Notes: generated by a model from the letters alone, not told the origin. A stretch of 64,000 bases of DNA from Allorhizobium paknamense (GCF_030815125.1 NZ_JAUSWH010000009.1:124001-188000); one strand, 5' to 3'. Numbered from the stretch's first letter, positions 39,685 through 50,468 are shown. Numbers and translations are program-made.

Positions 39685-40476
39685 ATGACCACTTTCTATG
39701 CCTGGGTCAATCCCGCCTTCTTCAACGGCAATCCGCTGGATCATACCTGGATTACCACCTATGATAACCGCAGCCAGACCCTGCCGACCATCGACAGCGT
39801 GATCGCGGCCGGGCAGAACTACTGGTATTGCTGGGGTGATTTTCACGCTACCGGTTCGACCGACGATCACCCGACCGGCCTTCTGGCGACAGCGGATGGC
39901 GATCTCGCCATCGCACAATGCCTTGTAAAGGTGAACGAGCTGGGCTCGCTGACCAATACTCCGCCCAATGGCACGATCCAGGTCTATGGCGTCAACGGCG
40001 TCTGCCATCAGATCGCCAATCAGGTGCTCTATGCGACCAAGACAGCAGATAAAGCGCCACTGACCGTCAAGGGCGCTGGCGGCTATGCGGCGAGCACCTT
40101 TATTTACGGCACCTATGGTACGCGGACCACAGCCTGGAAAGCGAAGATCAAGGCTTGCGGTGCCTTGCCCCTTGCGGAGGATGAAGCCATGCCCGACCTG
40201 CCTGACGACTTTGCCGAACATTCCAGGCTCGTCCTCGCGGACCAGCCGGAAAAACACGAAAAACTGATGGAACTGCGCGAGTCTGTTCTGGCCTTCGTCG
40301 CGCAGGAATTGCCTGGCAGCGGCACGCCGACGGCTGCCTTCATCAATGCCCGGAATCAGTTCCTGCTGGAAATGGCCGCCGAGGTTCTCGGAGCCGAGGA
40401 TTTCGAGAAAGTCTTTGGTTTCCCGCCCCAGACCCGAATCGATTTCGTCAGCGAAACCCAGTTGCGCCGGGAGTAA
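39685..40476 (+). CDS. Unrecognised protein with early His and later Cys-His motif
   Basis: A 263-residue protein I do not recognise. No signal peptide or membrane segment is seen. Residues 1-150 are rich in aromatics: HTWITTYD (H20), YWYCWGDFH (46-54), a GDLAIAQCLV strand-like stretch, then GVNGVCHQIANQVL (C107, H108). Residues about 170-263 look helical and charged. A histidine strand before a cysteine helix resembles the order in circularly permuted papain-like (LRAT/NlpC-type) folds, but this is inference. AAGGAG lies 4 bases beyond the hairpin arm before ATG 39685. It stands between the SDR gene and repeat B3. Confidence 0.75.
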   Translation: MTTFYAWVNPAFFNGNPLDHTWITTYDNRSQTLPTIDSVIAAGQNYWYCWGDFHATGSTDDHPTGLLATADGDLAIAQCLVKVNELGSLTNTPPNGTIQVYGVNGVCHQIANQVLYATKTADKAPLTVKGAGGYAASTFIYGTYGTRTTAWKAKIKACGALPLAEDEAMPDLPDDFAEHSRLVLADQPEKHEKLMELRESVLAFVAQELPGSGTPTAAFINARNQFLLEMAAEVLGAEDFEKVFGFPPQTRIDFVSETQLRRE

Positions 40477-40503
40477 CCGCTTGATCCGATCTCGCGCGGG
40501 TCT

Positions 40504-40630
40504 TATAGCAAGGGTCATTGAAAATGACTCTTGCTGTTCCCTTTTCGAATATCGCAAGCGTCCGACGCATTTGAGATATTCGAAATCCCTTCAAGGCGAG
40601 GATGCGTCAGCATCTTCGAGCCTTGGTCCT
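40504..40630. repeat. Family-B intergenic element, copy B3
   Basis: The left hairpin is AGCAAG/CTTGCT around GGTCATTGAAAATGACT, with other outer bases than B2 but pairing kept. The central hairpin has one change (ATCGCAAG). The right hairpin is GGCGAGGATGCGTCAGCATCTTCGAGCC-like. Confidence 0.9.
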
Positions 40631-40672
40631 ACAGGATGAACAACCTTCTCCTGCCAAACCCGCGTGAGCCTG

Positions 40673-41314
40673 ATGGAATTCCTGCCAAGCCTTGCCACTC
40701 TTCTCGCCTTTTCCGCGGCCTCCTTTCTGCTGGCGGCAACGCCGGGGCCGGATATGACGCTGTCCATCAGCCGCGCCTTGCGGGATGGGCGTCTGGCCGG
40801 GCTTGCCGTGCTCATTGGCACCAATCTCGGCATTGCCGTGCATACGCTGCTGGTGGCCTTCGGGGTGTCGGCGCTGATCGTCGCCTCCCCCACCGCCTTC
40901 ATGGTGTTGAAGAGTGGCGGGGCAGCCTATCTGGCCTGGCTTGCCTTTCAGGCGGTGCGCAAGGGCTCGAAATTCGTGGCCAAGGCTGAGACCGGCGAAA
41001 AGGGCAGCGCCAAATCCGCGTTTTTGAACGGCATCTGGGTCAATCTGCTCAATCCCAAGGTCATCATCTTCTTCATGACCTTCCTGCCCCAATTCGTCAG
41101 CGCTGGCGACCCGCATGTCACGGGCAAGCTGATTTTTCTCGGCTTCTGGTTCATGGTCGTATCGCTGCCGGTGACGGTGGCCATCGTGCTGGCGGCAGAC
41201 AGGCTTTCGGCCTGGCTACAGGCCAATCCGAAAGTGCTGCGCGGCATCGACCTGACCTTCGCGGGCGTGTTTTCGATCTTCGCCGTCAAGATCCTGATGA
41301 CGCAGTCACGCTGA
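40673..41314 (+). CDS. LysE/RhtB-family exporter
   Basis: A 213-residue membrane protein with about six hydrophobic segments. AATPGPDMTLSISRAL is the LysE/RhtB signature and NGIWVNLLNPKVIIFF is the mid-protein one. It exports an unknown amino acid or related compound. The ATG at 40673 is preferred; a GTG at 40664 is also in frame. It is a paralogue of the gene at 1499. It follows repeat B3. Confidence 0.88.
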   Translation: MEFLPSLATLLAFSAASFLLAATPGPDMTLSISRALRDGRLAGLAVLIGTNLGIAVHTLLVAFGVSALIVASPTAFMVLKSGGAAYLAWLAFQAVRKGSKFVAKAETGEKGSAKSAFLNGIWVNLLNPKVIIFFMTFLPQFVSAGDPHVTGKLIFLGFWFMVVSLPVTVAIVLAADRLSAWLQANPKVLRGIDLTFAGVFSIFAVKILMTQSR

Positions 41315-41377
41315 CACACTGGTAATTATCGCGAAGTTCCGCCATATACCGCCTATGACAAGGATAAGGTAAGCGTC

Positions 41378-42289
41378 ATGGGTGCAATGGTCGATTTCGC
41401 GAAGATGAACGGGCTTGGCAACAAGATCCTCGTTGTCGACATGCGTGGCCGCACCGACCGCGTAACGCCTGAGGCTGCCATTGCGCTGGCCGCCGATCCG
41501 GCCACGCATTTCGACCAGATCATGGCGATCCATGATCCGAAACATTCGGCCACAGACGCCTATATCGACATCATCAATTGCGACGGCACGCTGGCGCAGG
41601 CCTGCGGCAATGGCACGCGCTGCGTCGTGCAGGCGCTTTCCAGCGAAACGGGCCGCAAGGCTTTTACCTTCCATACGCTGGCCGGCATACTGAACGCCGT
41701 GGAGCATGACGACGGCACAATTTCCGTCGATATGGGTGAACCGGTCTTTGAGTGGAACCGCATTCCTCTTTCGGAAGAATTCCACGATACCAGTCGCATC
41801 GAATTGCAGATCGGCCCGATCGACCAGCCGGTGCTGCATTCGCCCGCCGCCATGTCCATGGGCAATCCGCATGCGGTCTTCTGGGTGGACCGCGATCCGA
41901 TGGCGTTCGACCTCGAACGCTTCGGCCCGCTTCTGGAAAACCATCCGATGTTTCCGCAAAAGGCCAATATCACGCTGGCGCATGTGACATCGGACAGCGC
42001 CATGACCACCCGCACCTGGGAACGCGGCGCGGGGCTGACGCTGGCCTGCGGCTCCGCCGCCTGCGCGGCTGCCGTGTCCGGTGCACGCACCGGCCGCACG
42101 GGCCGCAAGGTTAAAATCACGGTCGCCTCCAGCCCCAATCGCGGCGCACTGACCATCGACTGGCGCGAACGCGACAACAAGGTGGTGATGACCGGCCCCG
42201 CCGAGTGGGAATGGGCCGGACGTCTCGATCCTATGACCGGCGCATGGGAACGGATCGCGGAAACGGAAAGCGGAGCGGCCCTGCCGTGA
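41378..42289 (+). CDS. dapF: Diaminopimelate epimerase
   Basis: Interconverts L,L- and meso-diaminopimelate for lysine and peptidoglycan. It has 303 residues, a little longer than the enterobacterial enzyme but usual for rhizobia. The two catalytic cysteines are C76 in ACGNGTR and C224 in [21 protein letters not shown] is the conserved start. The stop overlaps the mtaB GTG start, so the two genes are coupled. Confidence 0.97.
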   Translation: MGAMVDFAKMNGLGNKILVVDMRGRTDRVTPEAAIALAADPATHFDQIMAIHDPKHSATDAYIDIINCDGTLAQACGNGTRCVVQALSSETGRKAFTFHTLAGILNAVEHDDGTISVDMGEPVFEWNRIPLSEEFHDTSRIELQIGPIDQPVLHSPAAMSMGNPHAVFWVDRDPMAFDLERFGPLLENHPMFPQKANITLAHVTSDSAMTTRTWERGAGLTLACGSAACAAAVSGARTGRTGRKVKITVASSPNRGALTIDWRERDNKVVMTGPAEWEWAGRLDPMTGAWERIAETESGAALP

Positions 42290-43557
42290 GCGCCATCGAC
42301 GTCATCACCTTCGGCTGTCGTCTCAACACCTATGAATCGGAAGTGATGAAGGCCGAAGCCGCCAAGGCGGGGCTTGAACGCGCCATTCTGGTGAATACCT
42401 GCGCCGTGACGGGTGAAGCCGTGCGGCAGGCGCGCCAGGCCATTCGCCGCGCCCGGCGGGAAAATCCTGAAGCCCGCATCATCGTGACCGGCTGCGCCGC
42501 CCAGACCGATGCCGCAAGCTTTGCCACCATGCCGGAAGTGGATGCCGTGCTGGGCAATGAGGAAAAGCTGAAGGCCGAACATTACCGCGCCCTGCCGGAT
42601 TTCGGCGTGTCTGCGGAAGAGAAGATCGCCGTCAACGACATCATGAGCGTGACGGAAACCGCGCCGCAAATGGTCTCCCATATCGATGGCCATGTGCGCG
42701 GCTTTTTGCAGGTGCAAAACGGCTGCGACCATCGTTGCACCTTCTGCATCATCCCCTTTGGGCGTGGCAATTCCCGTTCCGTGCCCATGGGCGCGGTGGT
42801 GGAGCAGGCCCGCAGGCTCACGGAAAACGGCTACCGCGAAGTGGTGCTGACCGGTGTGGACGCCACCAGCTACGGCGCCGATCTTCCCGGCCAGCCCACC
42901 CTCGGGCTGCTGGCCAAGACGCTGCTGAAACAGGTGCCGGAGATCCTGCGGCTCAGGCTTTCCTCCATCGACAGCATCGAGGCGGATCACCACCTCTTCG
43001 ACCTGATCGGCGATGAGCCGCGCTTCATGCCGCATCTGCATCTGTCGCTCCAGCATGGCGATGACATGATCCTGAAGCGGATGAAACGCCGCCATTCCCA
43101 TGCCGATGCGCTGGCCTTTGCCGAACAGGTGCGGCGGCTGCGGCCCGAAATCAGCTTCGGCGCGGACATGATCGCCGGTTTTCCGACGGAAACCGAGGAG
43201 ATGGCCGAGAATTCCGCCCGGCTGGCAGAGGCCATCGGCATTGCGCATCTGCATGTCTTTCCTTACAGCCCGCGCTCCGGCACGCCCGCCGCCCGCATGC
43301 CGCAACTGGACCGCACCACCATCAAGGCCCGTGCCGCCAAGCTTCGCGCCGTGGCGGAACGCCTTCATGCCGCCCATCTCGCCCGCCTGATCGGCACACG
43401 GCAAAAGCTGCTGGTGGAGCGCAATGAAATGGCCCATACGGAAGACTTTACGCTGGTTGCCGCCCCCGGCCTTTCCCCTGGCACGCTTGTCGAGGTGGAG
43501 ATTGCCGGTCACAATGGCAGGCATCTGACCTTTGAGCCGGCAGTTCAGGCCGTCTAA
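42286..43557 (+). CDS. mtaB: tRNA t6A37 methylthiotransferase MtaB
   Basis: A radical-SAM enzyme that adds methylthio to t6A37 of tRNA. It has 423 residues. The N-terminal UPF0004 domain starts [12 protein letters not shown] with its cysteine; the radical-SAM cluster motif is [13 protein letters not shown]-like C-terminal domain follows. Translation starts at the GTG at 42286, inside the dapF stop (GTGA overlap). Its substrate base is made by the TsaD pathway, which is also in this window. The stop TAA abuts repeat B4. Confidence 0.95.
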   Translation: MSAIDVITFGCRLNTYESEVMKAEAAKAGLERAILVNTCAVTGEAVRQARQAIRRARRENPEARIIVTGCAAQTDAASFATMPEVDAVLGNEEKLKAEHYRALPDFGVSAEEKIAVNDIMSVTETAPQMVSHIDGHVRGFLQVQNGCDHRCTFCIIPFGRGNSRSVPMGAVVEQARRLTENGYREVVLTGVDATSYGADLPGQPTLGLLAKTLLKQVPEILRLRLSSIDSIEADHHLFDLIGDEPRFMPHLHLSLQHGDDMILKRMKRRHSHADALAFAEQVRRLRPEISFGADMIAGFPTETEEMAENSARLAEAIGIAHLHVFPYSPRSGTPAARMPQLDRTTIKARAAKLRAVAERLHAAHLARLIGTRQKLLVERNEMAHTEDFTLVAAPGLSPGTLVEVEIAGHNGRHLTFEPAVQAV

Positions 43558-43684
43558 TACGAAGAGTCATTGAAGATGACTCATCGTATTCCCTTTTCGA
43601 ATATCTCAAGCCCCCGATGCATTTGAGATATTCGAAATCTCTTCAAGGCGAGGAGGCTGACGCATCTTCGAGCCTTGGTATAAA
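43557..43684. repeat. Family-B intergenic element, copy B4
   Basis: The left hairpin is ATACGA/TCGTAT around AGAGTCATTGAAGATGACTCA. The central hairpin is TTCGAATATCTCAA/TTGAGATATTCGAA. The right part, GGCGAGGAGGCTGACGCATCTTCGAGCC, is slightly altered. It begins at the last base of the mtaB stop codon. Confidence 0.9.
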
Positions 43685-43732
43685 GCATGTCGCGTTTAAC
43701 TGGTCTCAATTAAACGATAACGTGCATGCGAC
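43685..43732. repeat. Family-D element, copy D2
   Basis: Outer arm GCATGTCG (43685-43692) and a matching CGTGCATGC region at 43721. The inner stem is CGTTTAA/TTAAACG, fully different from D1 (CGCAAAA/TTTTGCG) yet still paired. It directly follows B4. Confidence 0.75.
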
Positions 43733-43758
43733 AAAATAGAAGCAAGAGAAGAACAAGC

Positions 43759-45150
<1,392 letters not shown>

Positions 45151-45158
45151 AACCACAT

Positions 45159-45285
45159 AATACCAAGGCTCGAAGATGCTAACGCATCCTCGCCTTGAGA
45201 AGATTTCGAATATCTCAATTGCGTCAGTGGCTTGAGATATTCGAAAAGGCAATACCAACTGCCATTTTCAATGCCCCTTGGTATA
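45159..45285. repeat. Family-B intergenic element, copy B5 (inverted)
   Basis: In opposite orientation to B2-B4: CTCGAAGATGC...GCATCCTCGCC first, then TTTCGAATATCTCAA/TTGAGATATTCGAAA, then TACCAA/TTGGTA around CTGCCATTTTCAATGCCCC. It lies between ftsY and yciB. Confidence 0.9.
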
Positions 45286-45325
45286 AGCGAACCCTATTGC
45301 CAGGACGTAAAAAGAGAAGAACGGC

Positions 45326-45982
45326 ATGAACGATCATCATCAGGCTCCTGCCCCGAACACCGCAGAACAGCACCATCCCTTGCTGAAACTGGCGCTGGAG
45401 CTTGGCCCGCTCCTGGTGTTCTTCTTCGGCAATCTGCGCGGCGAATGGCTGGCGCAGACCTTTCCAGTGCTGGCGCGCATCGGCAGCCCGATCCTGATTG
45501 CCACGGCCCTGTTCATGATCGCCACCGTCGTGGCGCTGATCATCTCCCGCATCGTCTTCAAGCACCTGCCACTGATGCCCTTCGTGTCCGGCGTCGTGGT
45601 GCTGGTGTTCGGTTCGCTCTCGCTCTGGCTGCATGACGATACCTTCATCAAGATGAAGCCGACCATCGTCAACACGCTGTTCGGCGTTGTGCTGCTGGGA
45701 GGGCTCCTCTTCGGCAAATCGCTGCTCGGCTATGTGTTTAACAGCGCCTTCCATCTGGATGACGAAGGCTGGCGCAAGCTCACCCTGCGCTGGGGCCTGT
45801 TCTTCCTGTTTCTGGCCGTTCTGAACGAAGCGGTCTGGCGCAATTTTTCCGATGCGGTCTGGGTGAATTTCAAGGTCTGGGGCACCATGCCCATCACGAT
45901 CCTCTTCACGCTGGCGCAGATGCCGCTGGTGATGAGGCATCAGGTCGGCGAGCAGCCAAAACCTGGCCCGGACTTCCACTGA
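45326..45982 (+). CDS. yciB: Inner-membrane septation protein YciB/IspZ
   Basis: A 218-residue membrane protein with about five hydrophobic segments. [13 protein letters not shown] is the family N-terminal signature and [21 protein letters not shown] is the C-terminal one. The family affects septation and envelope integrity. It is followed after 2 bases by the DUF2585 gene, so they form an operon. Confidence 0.93.
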   Translation: MNDHHQAPAPNTAEQHHPLLKLALELGPLLVFFFGNLRGEWLAQTFPVLARIGSPILIATALFMIATVVALIISRIVFKHLPLMPFVSGVVVLVFGSLSLWLHDDTFIKMKPTIVNTLFGVVLLGGLLFGKSLLGYVFNSAFHLDDEGWRKLTLRWGLFFLFLAVLNEAVWRNFSDAVWVNFKVWGTMPITILFTLAQMPLVMRHQVGEQPKPGPDFH

Positions 45983-45984
45983 CC

Positions 45985-46557
45985 ATGAGCGCCGAGGCCC
46001 GCAATAGTACCCGATTCTGGCTGACAATCGCTGCCCTGTTGCTGCTGGCGCAGATTGCCGGTGAAGCCATGATGGGCCGGGTGTGGATCTGCACCTGTGG
46101 CACGGTGAAACTCTTCGAGCCCGCCGTTAACAGCGCCGGAAATTCGCAGCACATCGCGGATTGGTACACGCCGTCTCACATCATTCACGGCTTCCTGTTC
46201 TATGCGCTGGGCTGGGCTGTTCTCAGACGGGCGCGCCTCGCCCCGCGCCTGACACTCGCCGTCTTGATCGAGGCGGCCTGGGAGCTTCTCGAGAACTCGC
46301 CCCTCATCATCAACCGCTACCGCGCCACCACCATGGCCGTCGGCTATGCGGGCGACAGCATTCTGAATTCCAGCATGGACACGGTTTCCATGGTTGCCGG
46401 CTTTTTCTTCGCCGCCCGGGCGCCGGTCTGGCTCACCATAACCATAGCCCTGTTTTTTGAAATTCTGACCGGCCTGCTCATCCGGGACAATCTCACATTG
46501 AACGTTCTGATGCTGGTCTGGCCGATAGACGCGATCAAGCAATGGCAAGGCGGCTGA
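45985..46557 (+). CDS. DUF2585-family membrane protein
   Basis: A 190-residue protein with four or five hydrophobic segments. The conserved segment [16 protein letters not shown], then [20 protein letters not shown] and [18 protein letters not shown] are characteristic of DUF2585. No function is assigned to the family. The conserved His/Asp/Glu residues in membrane-proximal loops suggest a metal or lipid-head site, but this is inference. It is coupled to yciB. Confidence 0.88.
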   Translation: MSAEARNSTRFWLTIAALLLLAQIAGEAMMGRVWICTCGTVKLFEPAVNSAGNSQHIADWYTPSHIIHGFLFYALGWAVLRRARLAPRLTLAVLIEAAWELLENSPLIINRYRATTMAVGYAGDSILNSSMDTVSMVAGFFFAARAPVWLTITIALFFEILTGLLIRDNLTLNVLMLVWPIDAIKQWQGG

Positions 46558-46575
46558 ACCGCCGCGGCTTTTTTA
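46549..46575 (+). terminator. Weak terminator after the DUF2585 gene
   Basis: GCGGC pairs with GCCGC over the stop codon region, followed by GGC and six T's. The stem is short. Confidence 0.4.
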
Positions 46576-46848
46576 AGAAATGTTTCGGCCCGTGCCCTCT
46601 ACAAGCCAGCGCCCGTTTTCCGCCGCATGTGCCGGCCTGACGAAGGTTTGTTAATAAAGACATCCTAAAACACAGCTATCGCAGATGTCGGTCCGGGCGG
46701 ACCGACAGGCGTGCTGCCGCTGCGGAAAATGTCCAGCCAAACCTGCATCAACGCGCGGGAAATTGATGATCGAAGACATGCCTAGACACCACGGTCAGAC
46801 GGGCCCTGCCGTCAAGGCAGAGCACTGCCCGGAACACGAGGGGCAGCC
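46558..46848. other. Intergenic region upstream of the diguanylate cyclase
   Basis: No gene seen. It contains a perfect 9-bp hairpin at 46686-46707 (TGTCGGTCC/GGACCGACA) about 140 bases before the start, a possible operator or leader structure. Confidence 0.4.
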
Positions 46849-48021
46849 ATGAGCGATGCATTCGCCTTCCTCCTTCCCTTTTTCATGGGTGTTTTCGGCA
46901 TTATCTTTCTGAGCGCCAGCCGATGGAGCGGCACATCCGGCGTGACCTGGGGGCTGGCCTTCCTGTGCGGCGCAGCTGGTTTCGTTACCCCGGCAGCCCT
47001 TGAACGCCTGCCCTTCCAGGTGCAGGCCATCGTCTCCAATGCCTTCTTTCTCACCTCCTTCTGGCTGCACGGGGATGCCTTTCTGGTGAGAATCGGCAGG
47101 CCGCGGGGCCGGTTTGTTCGCGCAGCAATCGCCCTTCTCGGCTTTGCCCTGTGTACGGCGGCCATTCTGCTGCATCACGATGCGCGGATGGAACTGTTCC
47201 TGAGCGATTCCACGATCTGCCTGTTGCTGGTTCTGCCGCTGCTAACGGGCCTGCTCCATATTCGGCGCTGGACCGACAGATTGCTGGCCGCAATACTCTG
47301 CCTGATCATCGTGGAAACGCTGCTGAGGCTGAGTTTCCTCTTCACCACCAGTTATATCCTGACCCTCGACACGTTTCTGGCCTCTCCTTATCTCGTCTAC
47401 ATGGAACTGGGAGCGAGCGTCCTCGCCTTCCTGTATGGCATGTCCATTCTGGGCGTGTTGATCGCCGATACCGTGGCGCGATATCAGCGAATTGCCCAAC
47501 AGGACCCGCTCACCAGCCTGCTCAACCGCCGCGGCTTTGAGCAGGCACTCACGGATCTGACGGGAGGCAGACACGTGGCTGGCGCCGTGGTGCTGGGCGA
47601 CATCGACCATTTCAAGGAGGTCAATGACAATTTTGGCCATGCCGCCGGCGACGAAGTGTTGAAGGGCTTTTCCCTGTTGATGCAGGCAACCATGCCAGCC
47701 GGCACAATCATTGCCCGCTTTGGCGGGGAGGAGTTCCTGGCCTTGTTACCAGATGCCACCTCGGAGATCGCGACGACCCATGCCAATGCATTGCGCACTG
47801 CACTGGCCGCGCAGCGATGGAACCGCCAGCCTGCCGACCGGCGCATTACGGCAAGTTTCGGCGTTGCGGTCATCGAGCCGGAAGCCGATGGCCTGTTGCA
47901 GGCCATGCGGCGAGCCGACAGCTATTTGTATGATGCCAAGCATGCCGGTAGAAACCAGGTTATTGCCGAGGGCCTGATCCAGCAAACGAGCCCCGTTCTG
48001 CGTCTGGTCGCACGCCAATAG
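46849..48021 (+). CDS. Membrane diguanylate cyclase (GGDEF)
   Basis: Makes cyclic di-GMP from two GTP. It has 390 residues. The first ~200 are hydrophobic with about six membrane segments and no recognised sensor domain. The GGDEF domain follows, with DIDHFKEVND and the active-site loop RFGGEEF (residues 290-296). The usual RxxD inhibitory site upstream is absent (ATMPAGTIIA). It should be active and insensitive to product inhibition at that site. GAGGGG lies before the ATG. The stop TAG overlaps repeat A3. Confidence 0.9.
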   Translation: MSDAFAFLLPFFMGVFGIIFLSASRWSGTSGVTWGLAFLCGAAGFVTPAALERLPFQVQAIVSNAFFLTSFWLHGDAFLVRIGRPRGRFVRAAIALLGFALCTAAILLHHDARMELFLSDSTICLLLVLPLLTGLLHIRRWTDRLLAAILCLIIVETLLRLSFLFTTSYILTLDTFLASPYLVYMELGASVLAFLYGMSILGVLIADTVARYQRIAQQDPLTSLLNRRGFEQALTDLTGGRHVAGAVVLGDIDHFKEVNDNFGHAAGDEVLKGFSLLMQATMPAGTIIARFGGEEFLALLPDATSEIATTHANALRTALAAQRWNRQPADRRITASFGVAVIEPEADGLLQAMRRADSYLYDAKHAGRNQVIAEGLIQQTSPVLRLVARQ

Positions 48022-48108
48022 AGCATTGTCCCGAGAAAAGTGGAAGCCGGTTTCCCGTCCGGAAATGCGTACAAACAAAGAGTTAGAGCATTTCCGGGAC
48101 AAGTGGAG
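48019..48108. repeat. Family-A intergenic element, copy A3
   Basis: Inverted relative to A1. The second-half palindrome is present, followed by a second half-like piece (TTAGAGCATTTCCGGGACAAGTGG), which pairs with the start through TTGTCCCG/CGGGACAA. The left end supplies the TAG stop of the diguanylate cyclase gene. Confidence 0.8.
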
Positions 48109-48136
48109 CCGACGATACACCGCACCCTGTCCAAGC

Positions 48137-48163
48137 AAAAAGGCGGCCCGGAGGCCGCCTTTT
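48137..48163 (-). terminator. Bidirectional terminator, rplS/diguanylate cyclase
   Basis: AAAAGGCGGCC (48137-48147, approximate) pairs perfectly with GGCCGCCTTTT around a 4-nt loop, with a T-run on either strand. It ends rplS and probably the facing gene. Confidence 0.85.
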
Positions 48164-48206
48164 CAAACTTTCTATCAGACATCCCCGCCATGGCAGGGAG
48201 CGGATA

Positions 48207-48716
48207 TTATTCCGCAGAGGTCTCAGCGGCTGCTGCTGCCTCGGCTGCGGCCTTTTCGGCGGCCAGAGCCTGTGCTGCTGCAACCTTTTCGGCTTCCAGA
48301 CGTGCCTTTTCCTCGGCAACGGCAGCACGCTCGGCTTCATTGAGCTTACGCGCGCGGGTGCCGGTGTTTTCAACGATACGGGCAGACTTGCCGCGACGGT
48401 CGCGCAGGTAGTAGAGCTTGGCGCGGCGAACCTTACCACGGCGGATCACTTCAACGCTTTCAACCAGCGGAGAGAAGATCGGGAATACGCGCTCGACGCC
48501 TTCGCCGTAGGAAATCTTGCGAACGGTGAAGCTTTCGTTGATGCCGCCGCCGGAGCGGGCAATGCAAACGCCTTCATAGGCCTGAACGCGGGTACGGTTA
48601 CCTTCGGTCACCTTGACGTTGACGCGCAGCGTGTCACCCGGGGAAAATTCCGGCAGGGTGCGCTTGGCGGCAATCTTGGCGGCCTGTTCGGCTTCCAGCT
48701 GCTGAATGATATTCAT
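48207..48716 (-). CDS. rplS: 50S ribosomal protein L19
   Basis: Binds 23S rRNA at the subunit interface. It has 169 residues, about 50 more than the E. coli protein. The core runs from [11 protein letters not shown] to [15 protein letters not shown]; the extra C-terminal tail is Ala/Glu-rich and helical, common in rhizobia. I chose the start at 48716. In most bacteria it directly follows trmD; here a plus-strand TSUP gene lies between them. Confidence 0.96.
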   Translation of the reverse strand: MNIIQQLEAEQAAKIAAKRTLPEFSPGDTLRVNVKVTEGNRTRVQAYEGVCIARSGGGINESFTVRKISYGEGVERVFPIFSPLVESVEVIRRGKVRRAKLYYLRDRRGKSARIVENTGTRARKLNEAERAAVAEEKARLEAEKVAAAQALAAEKAAAEAAAAAETSAE

Positions 48717-49050
48717 TGGTCTAACCTTTCGAGTTCTTCTCAACAGCCAGAGCGCTCACCCTTTCCTGCTTGGGCCATGCCTTGCGAGGATACGCCTTGC
48801 GGCGGGAGCGGTAATCCTGTCTTTCTTGGTGGTAGACGGGCCAAGGCCCATATCCGAGCGCGCCTTTACACCAGATCGCGGCACTTGTCACCCCGCTGCC
48901 CGCGTGAATCCGGGAAAAGGCGAAAATTTCAGCCCTTGCCGGTCGTGTCTTCCTTATCTAGCTATTTGTTTTTACGCATTTCCGGACGGAAAACCGGTTA
49001 CCACTTTTCCTGGAAATGCTCTAATCAAAGATCAGCTTTGGGAGGAGCGC
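48717..49050. other. Intergenic region between rplS and the TSUP gene
   Basis: No gene seen. It should hold the rplS promoter on the minus strand and the TSUP promoter on the plus strand. Repeat A4 occupies 48964-49023, leaving only 27 bases before the TSUP start. Confidence 0.55.
48964..49023. repeat. Family-A intergenic element, copy A4 (half)
   Basis: Only the second palindrome, TTTTTACGCATTTCCGG... to GGAAATGCTCTA, is present; the first hairpin is missing. Confidence 0.88.
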
Positions 49051-49797
49051 ATGACCATCAGCATGATTGCACTGCTTTTGCTCGCAGGATTTCTATCGGG
49101 CGCCATCAATGCGGTGGCAGGGGGCGGAACCTTCCTGACCTTTGGAGCGCTGACGCTTGCCGGTCTGCCGCCGATTTCAGCCAATGCCACCTCATCCATT
49201 GTCCAGTTTCCGGGGTATATCACCTCCACACTCGCCTATGCGCAGGAAATCCGCCGTTCCTGGAGAAGCGCCATGGTGCTGGTGGTGGTTTCCGTCATGG
49301 GTGGGGCCATGGGGGCGCTGACGCTGCTGGCGCTGGACAATCCATCCTTCCGGGCGCTCGTTCCCTGGCTGCTTGCGGGCGCCACCACGCTCTTCACCCT
49401 GGGGCCACTGCTGAAACCGAAGGCGAGTACGGAACATCCCGTCATCACGCCCAAGGGCATTCTCGGCCAGTTTGTCACGGCGATTTATGGCGGCTTCTTC
49501 GGCGCGGGTATGGGCATCATGATGCTGGCCGTGCTGGGGCTGGCCGCGGGGGGAAGCTACCACCACCTCAACGCCCTGAAAAACCTGCTGGCCATCGTGA
49601 TTGCCGCCATCGCCATCCTGATTTTCGTCGGCGGCGGGGTTGTCGCCTGGATGCAGGCGCTGATCATGCTGCCCGCCGTGGCGCTGGGCGGTTATGCCGG
49701 GGTATGGATGGCACGGCGGGTGCCGCAGACGGCCATGCGGCTGGTCGTCATCGCGGTGGGCATTGCGCTGACGCTCTATTACTTTTTCACCGGCTGA
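49051..49797 (+). CDS. TSUP-family (TauE/SafE) permease
   Basis: A 248-residue membrane protein with about eight hydrophobic segments. The two half-repeats are marked by [19 protein letters not shown] and [14 protein letters not shown], the typical TauE/SafE motifs. The family moves sulfite, sulfoacetate or organosulfonates; the substrate is unknown. GGGAGGAG lies before the ATG at 49051. It lies between rplS and trmD in the opposite direction, with its last 19 bases overlapping the trmD 3' end. Confidence 0.9.
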   Translation: MTISMIALLLLAGFLSGAINAVAGGGTFLTFGALTLAGLPPISANATSSIVQFPGYITSTLAYAQEIRRSWRSAMVLVVVSVMGGAMGALTLLALDNPSFRALVPWLLAGATTLFTLGPLLKPKASTEHPVITPKGILGQFVTAIYGGFFGAGMGIMMLAVLGLAAGGSYHHLNALKNLLAIVIAAIAILIFVGGGVVAWMQALIMLPAVALGGYAGVWMARRVPQTAMRLVVIAVGIALTLYYFFTG

Positions 49798-50468
49798 GGA
49801 AGAAGATCCGGGCGGCGCTCCTGCGTCAGTTTCAGCGCCTGCTCCTGCCGCCAGGCTTCGATGGCGGCGTGATTGCCGGAGGTGAGAACAGCCGGGATTT
49901 CACGGTCCTCGAAAACCTGCGGACGGGTATAATGCGGATGTTCCAGCAATCCGCTTTCGAAGCTTTCATGCAGCCCGGACAGGTCATTGCCCATCACGCC
50001 CGGCAGAATGCGCACCACCGCATCCAGCAGCGTCAGCGCCGCCGGTTCGCCGCCGGAGAGGATATAGTCACCGATCGAGACTTCCTCGAGGTTCCGAGCC
50101 TCGATGACCCGCTGGTCCACCCCTTCGAAACGGCCACAGACGATCACCACGCCCTCGCCCGCTGCGATTTCGCGCACCCGGTTCTGGGTGAGAGGGCGGC
50201 CCCTCGGGCTCATCAGCAGGCGAGGCCGCGCATCGGCAGCCACCGAATCGATGGCGCGCGCCAGCACATCCGGCTTCAGCACCATGCCCGCACCGCCGCC
50301 CGCTGGAGTATCATCGACACTGCGATGCTTGTCGGTGGAGAAATCGCGGATCTGCACCGTCTCGATGGCCCATTGGGCGCGTTCCAGCGCCCGGCCTGCG
50401 AGCGAATGGCCGAGATGACCCGGAAACATGTCCGGGTAAAGCGTCAGAATGGTTGCCTTGAAGGTCAT
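49779..50468 (-). CDS. trmD: tRNA (guanine-37-N1)-methyltransferase
   Basis: Makes m1G37 in tRNA, preventing frameshifts. It has 229 residues, of SPOUT fold. [17 protein letters not shown] and [23 protein letters not shown] form the trefoil-knot SAM pocket. It overlaps the rimM stop by 4 bases, showing coupling. Confidence 0.96.
   Translation of the reverse strand: MTFKATILTLYPDMFPGHLGHSLAGRALERAQWAIETVQIRDFSTDKHRSVDDTPAGGGAGMVLKPDVLARAIDSVAADARPRLLMSPRGRPLTQNRVREIAAGEGVVIVCGRFEGVDQRVIEARNLEEVSIGDYILSGGEPAALTLLDAVVRILPGVMGNDLSGLHESFESGLLEHPHYTRPQVFEDREIPAVLTSGNHAAIEAWRQEQALKLTQERRPDLLPQPVKK

Noticed and set aside
38698..40557. 619-codon minus-strand frame opposite the SDR and the unrecognised gene
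   Set aside because: The plus-strand genes have ribosome-binding sites and, for the SDR, clear motifs; the minus frame does not.
48706..49050. N-terminal extension of the TSUP gene
   Set aside because: It reads through repeat A4 and has no homology; GGGAGGAG precedes the ATG at 49051.
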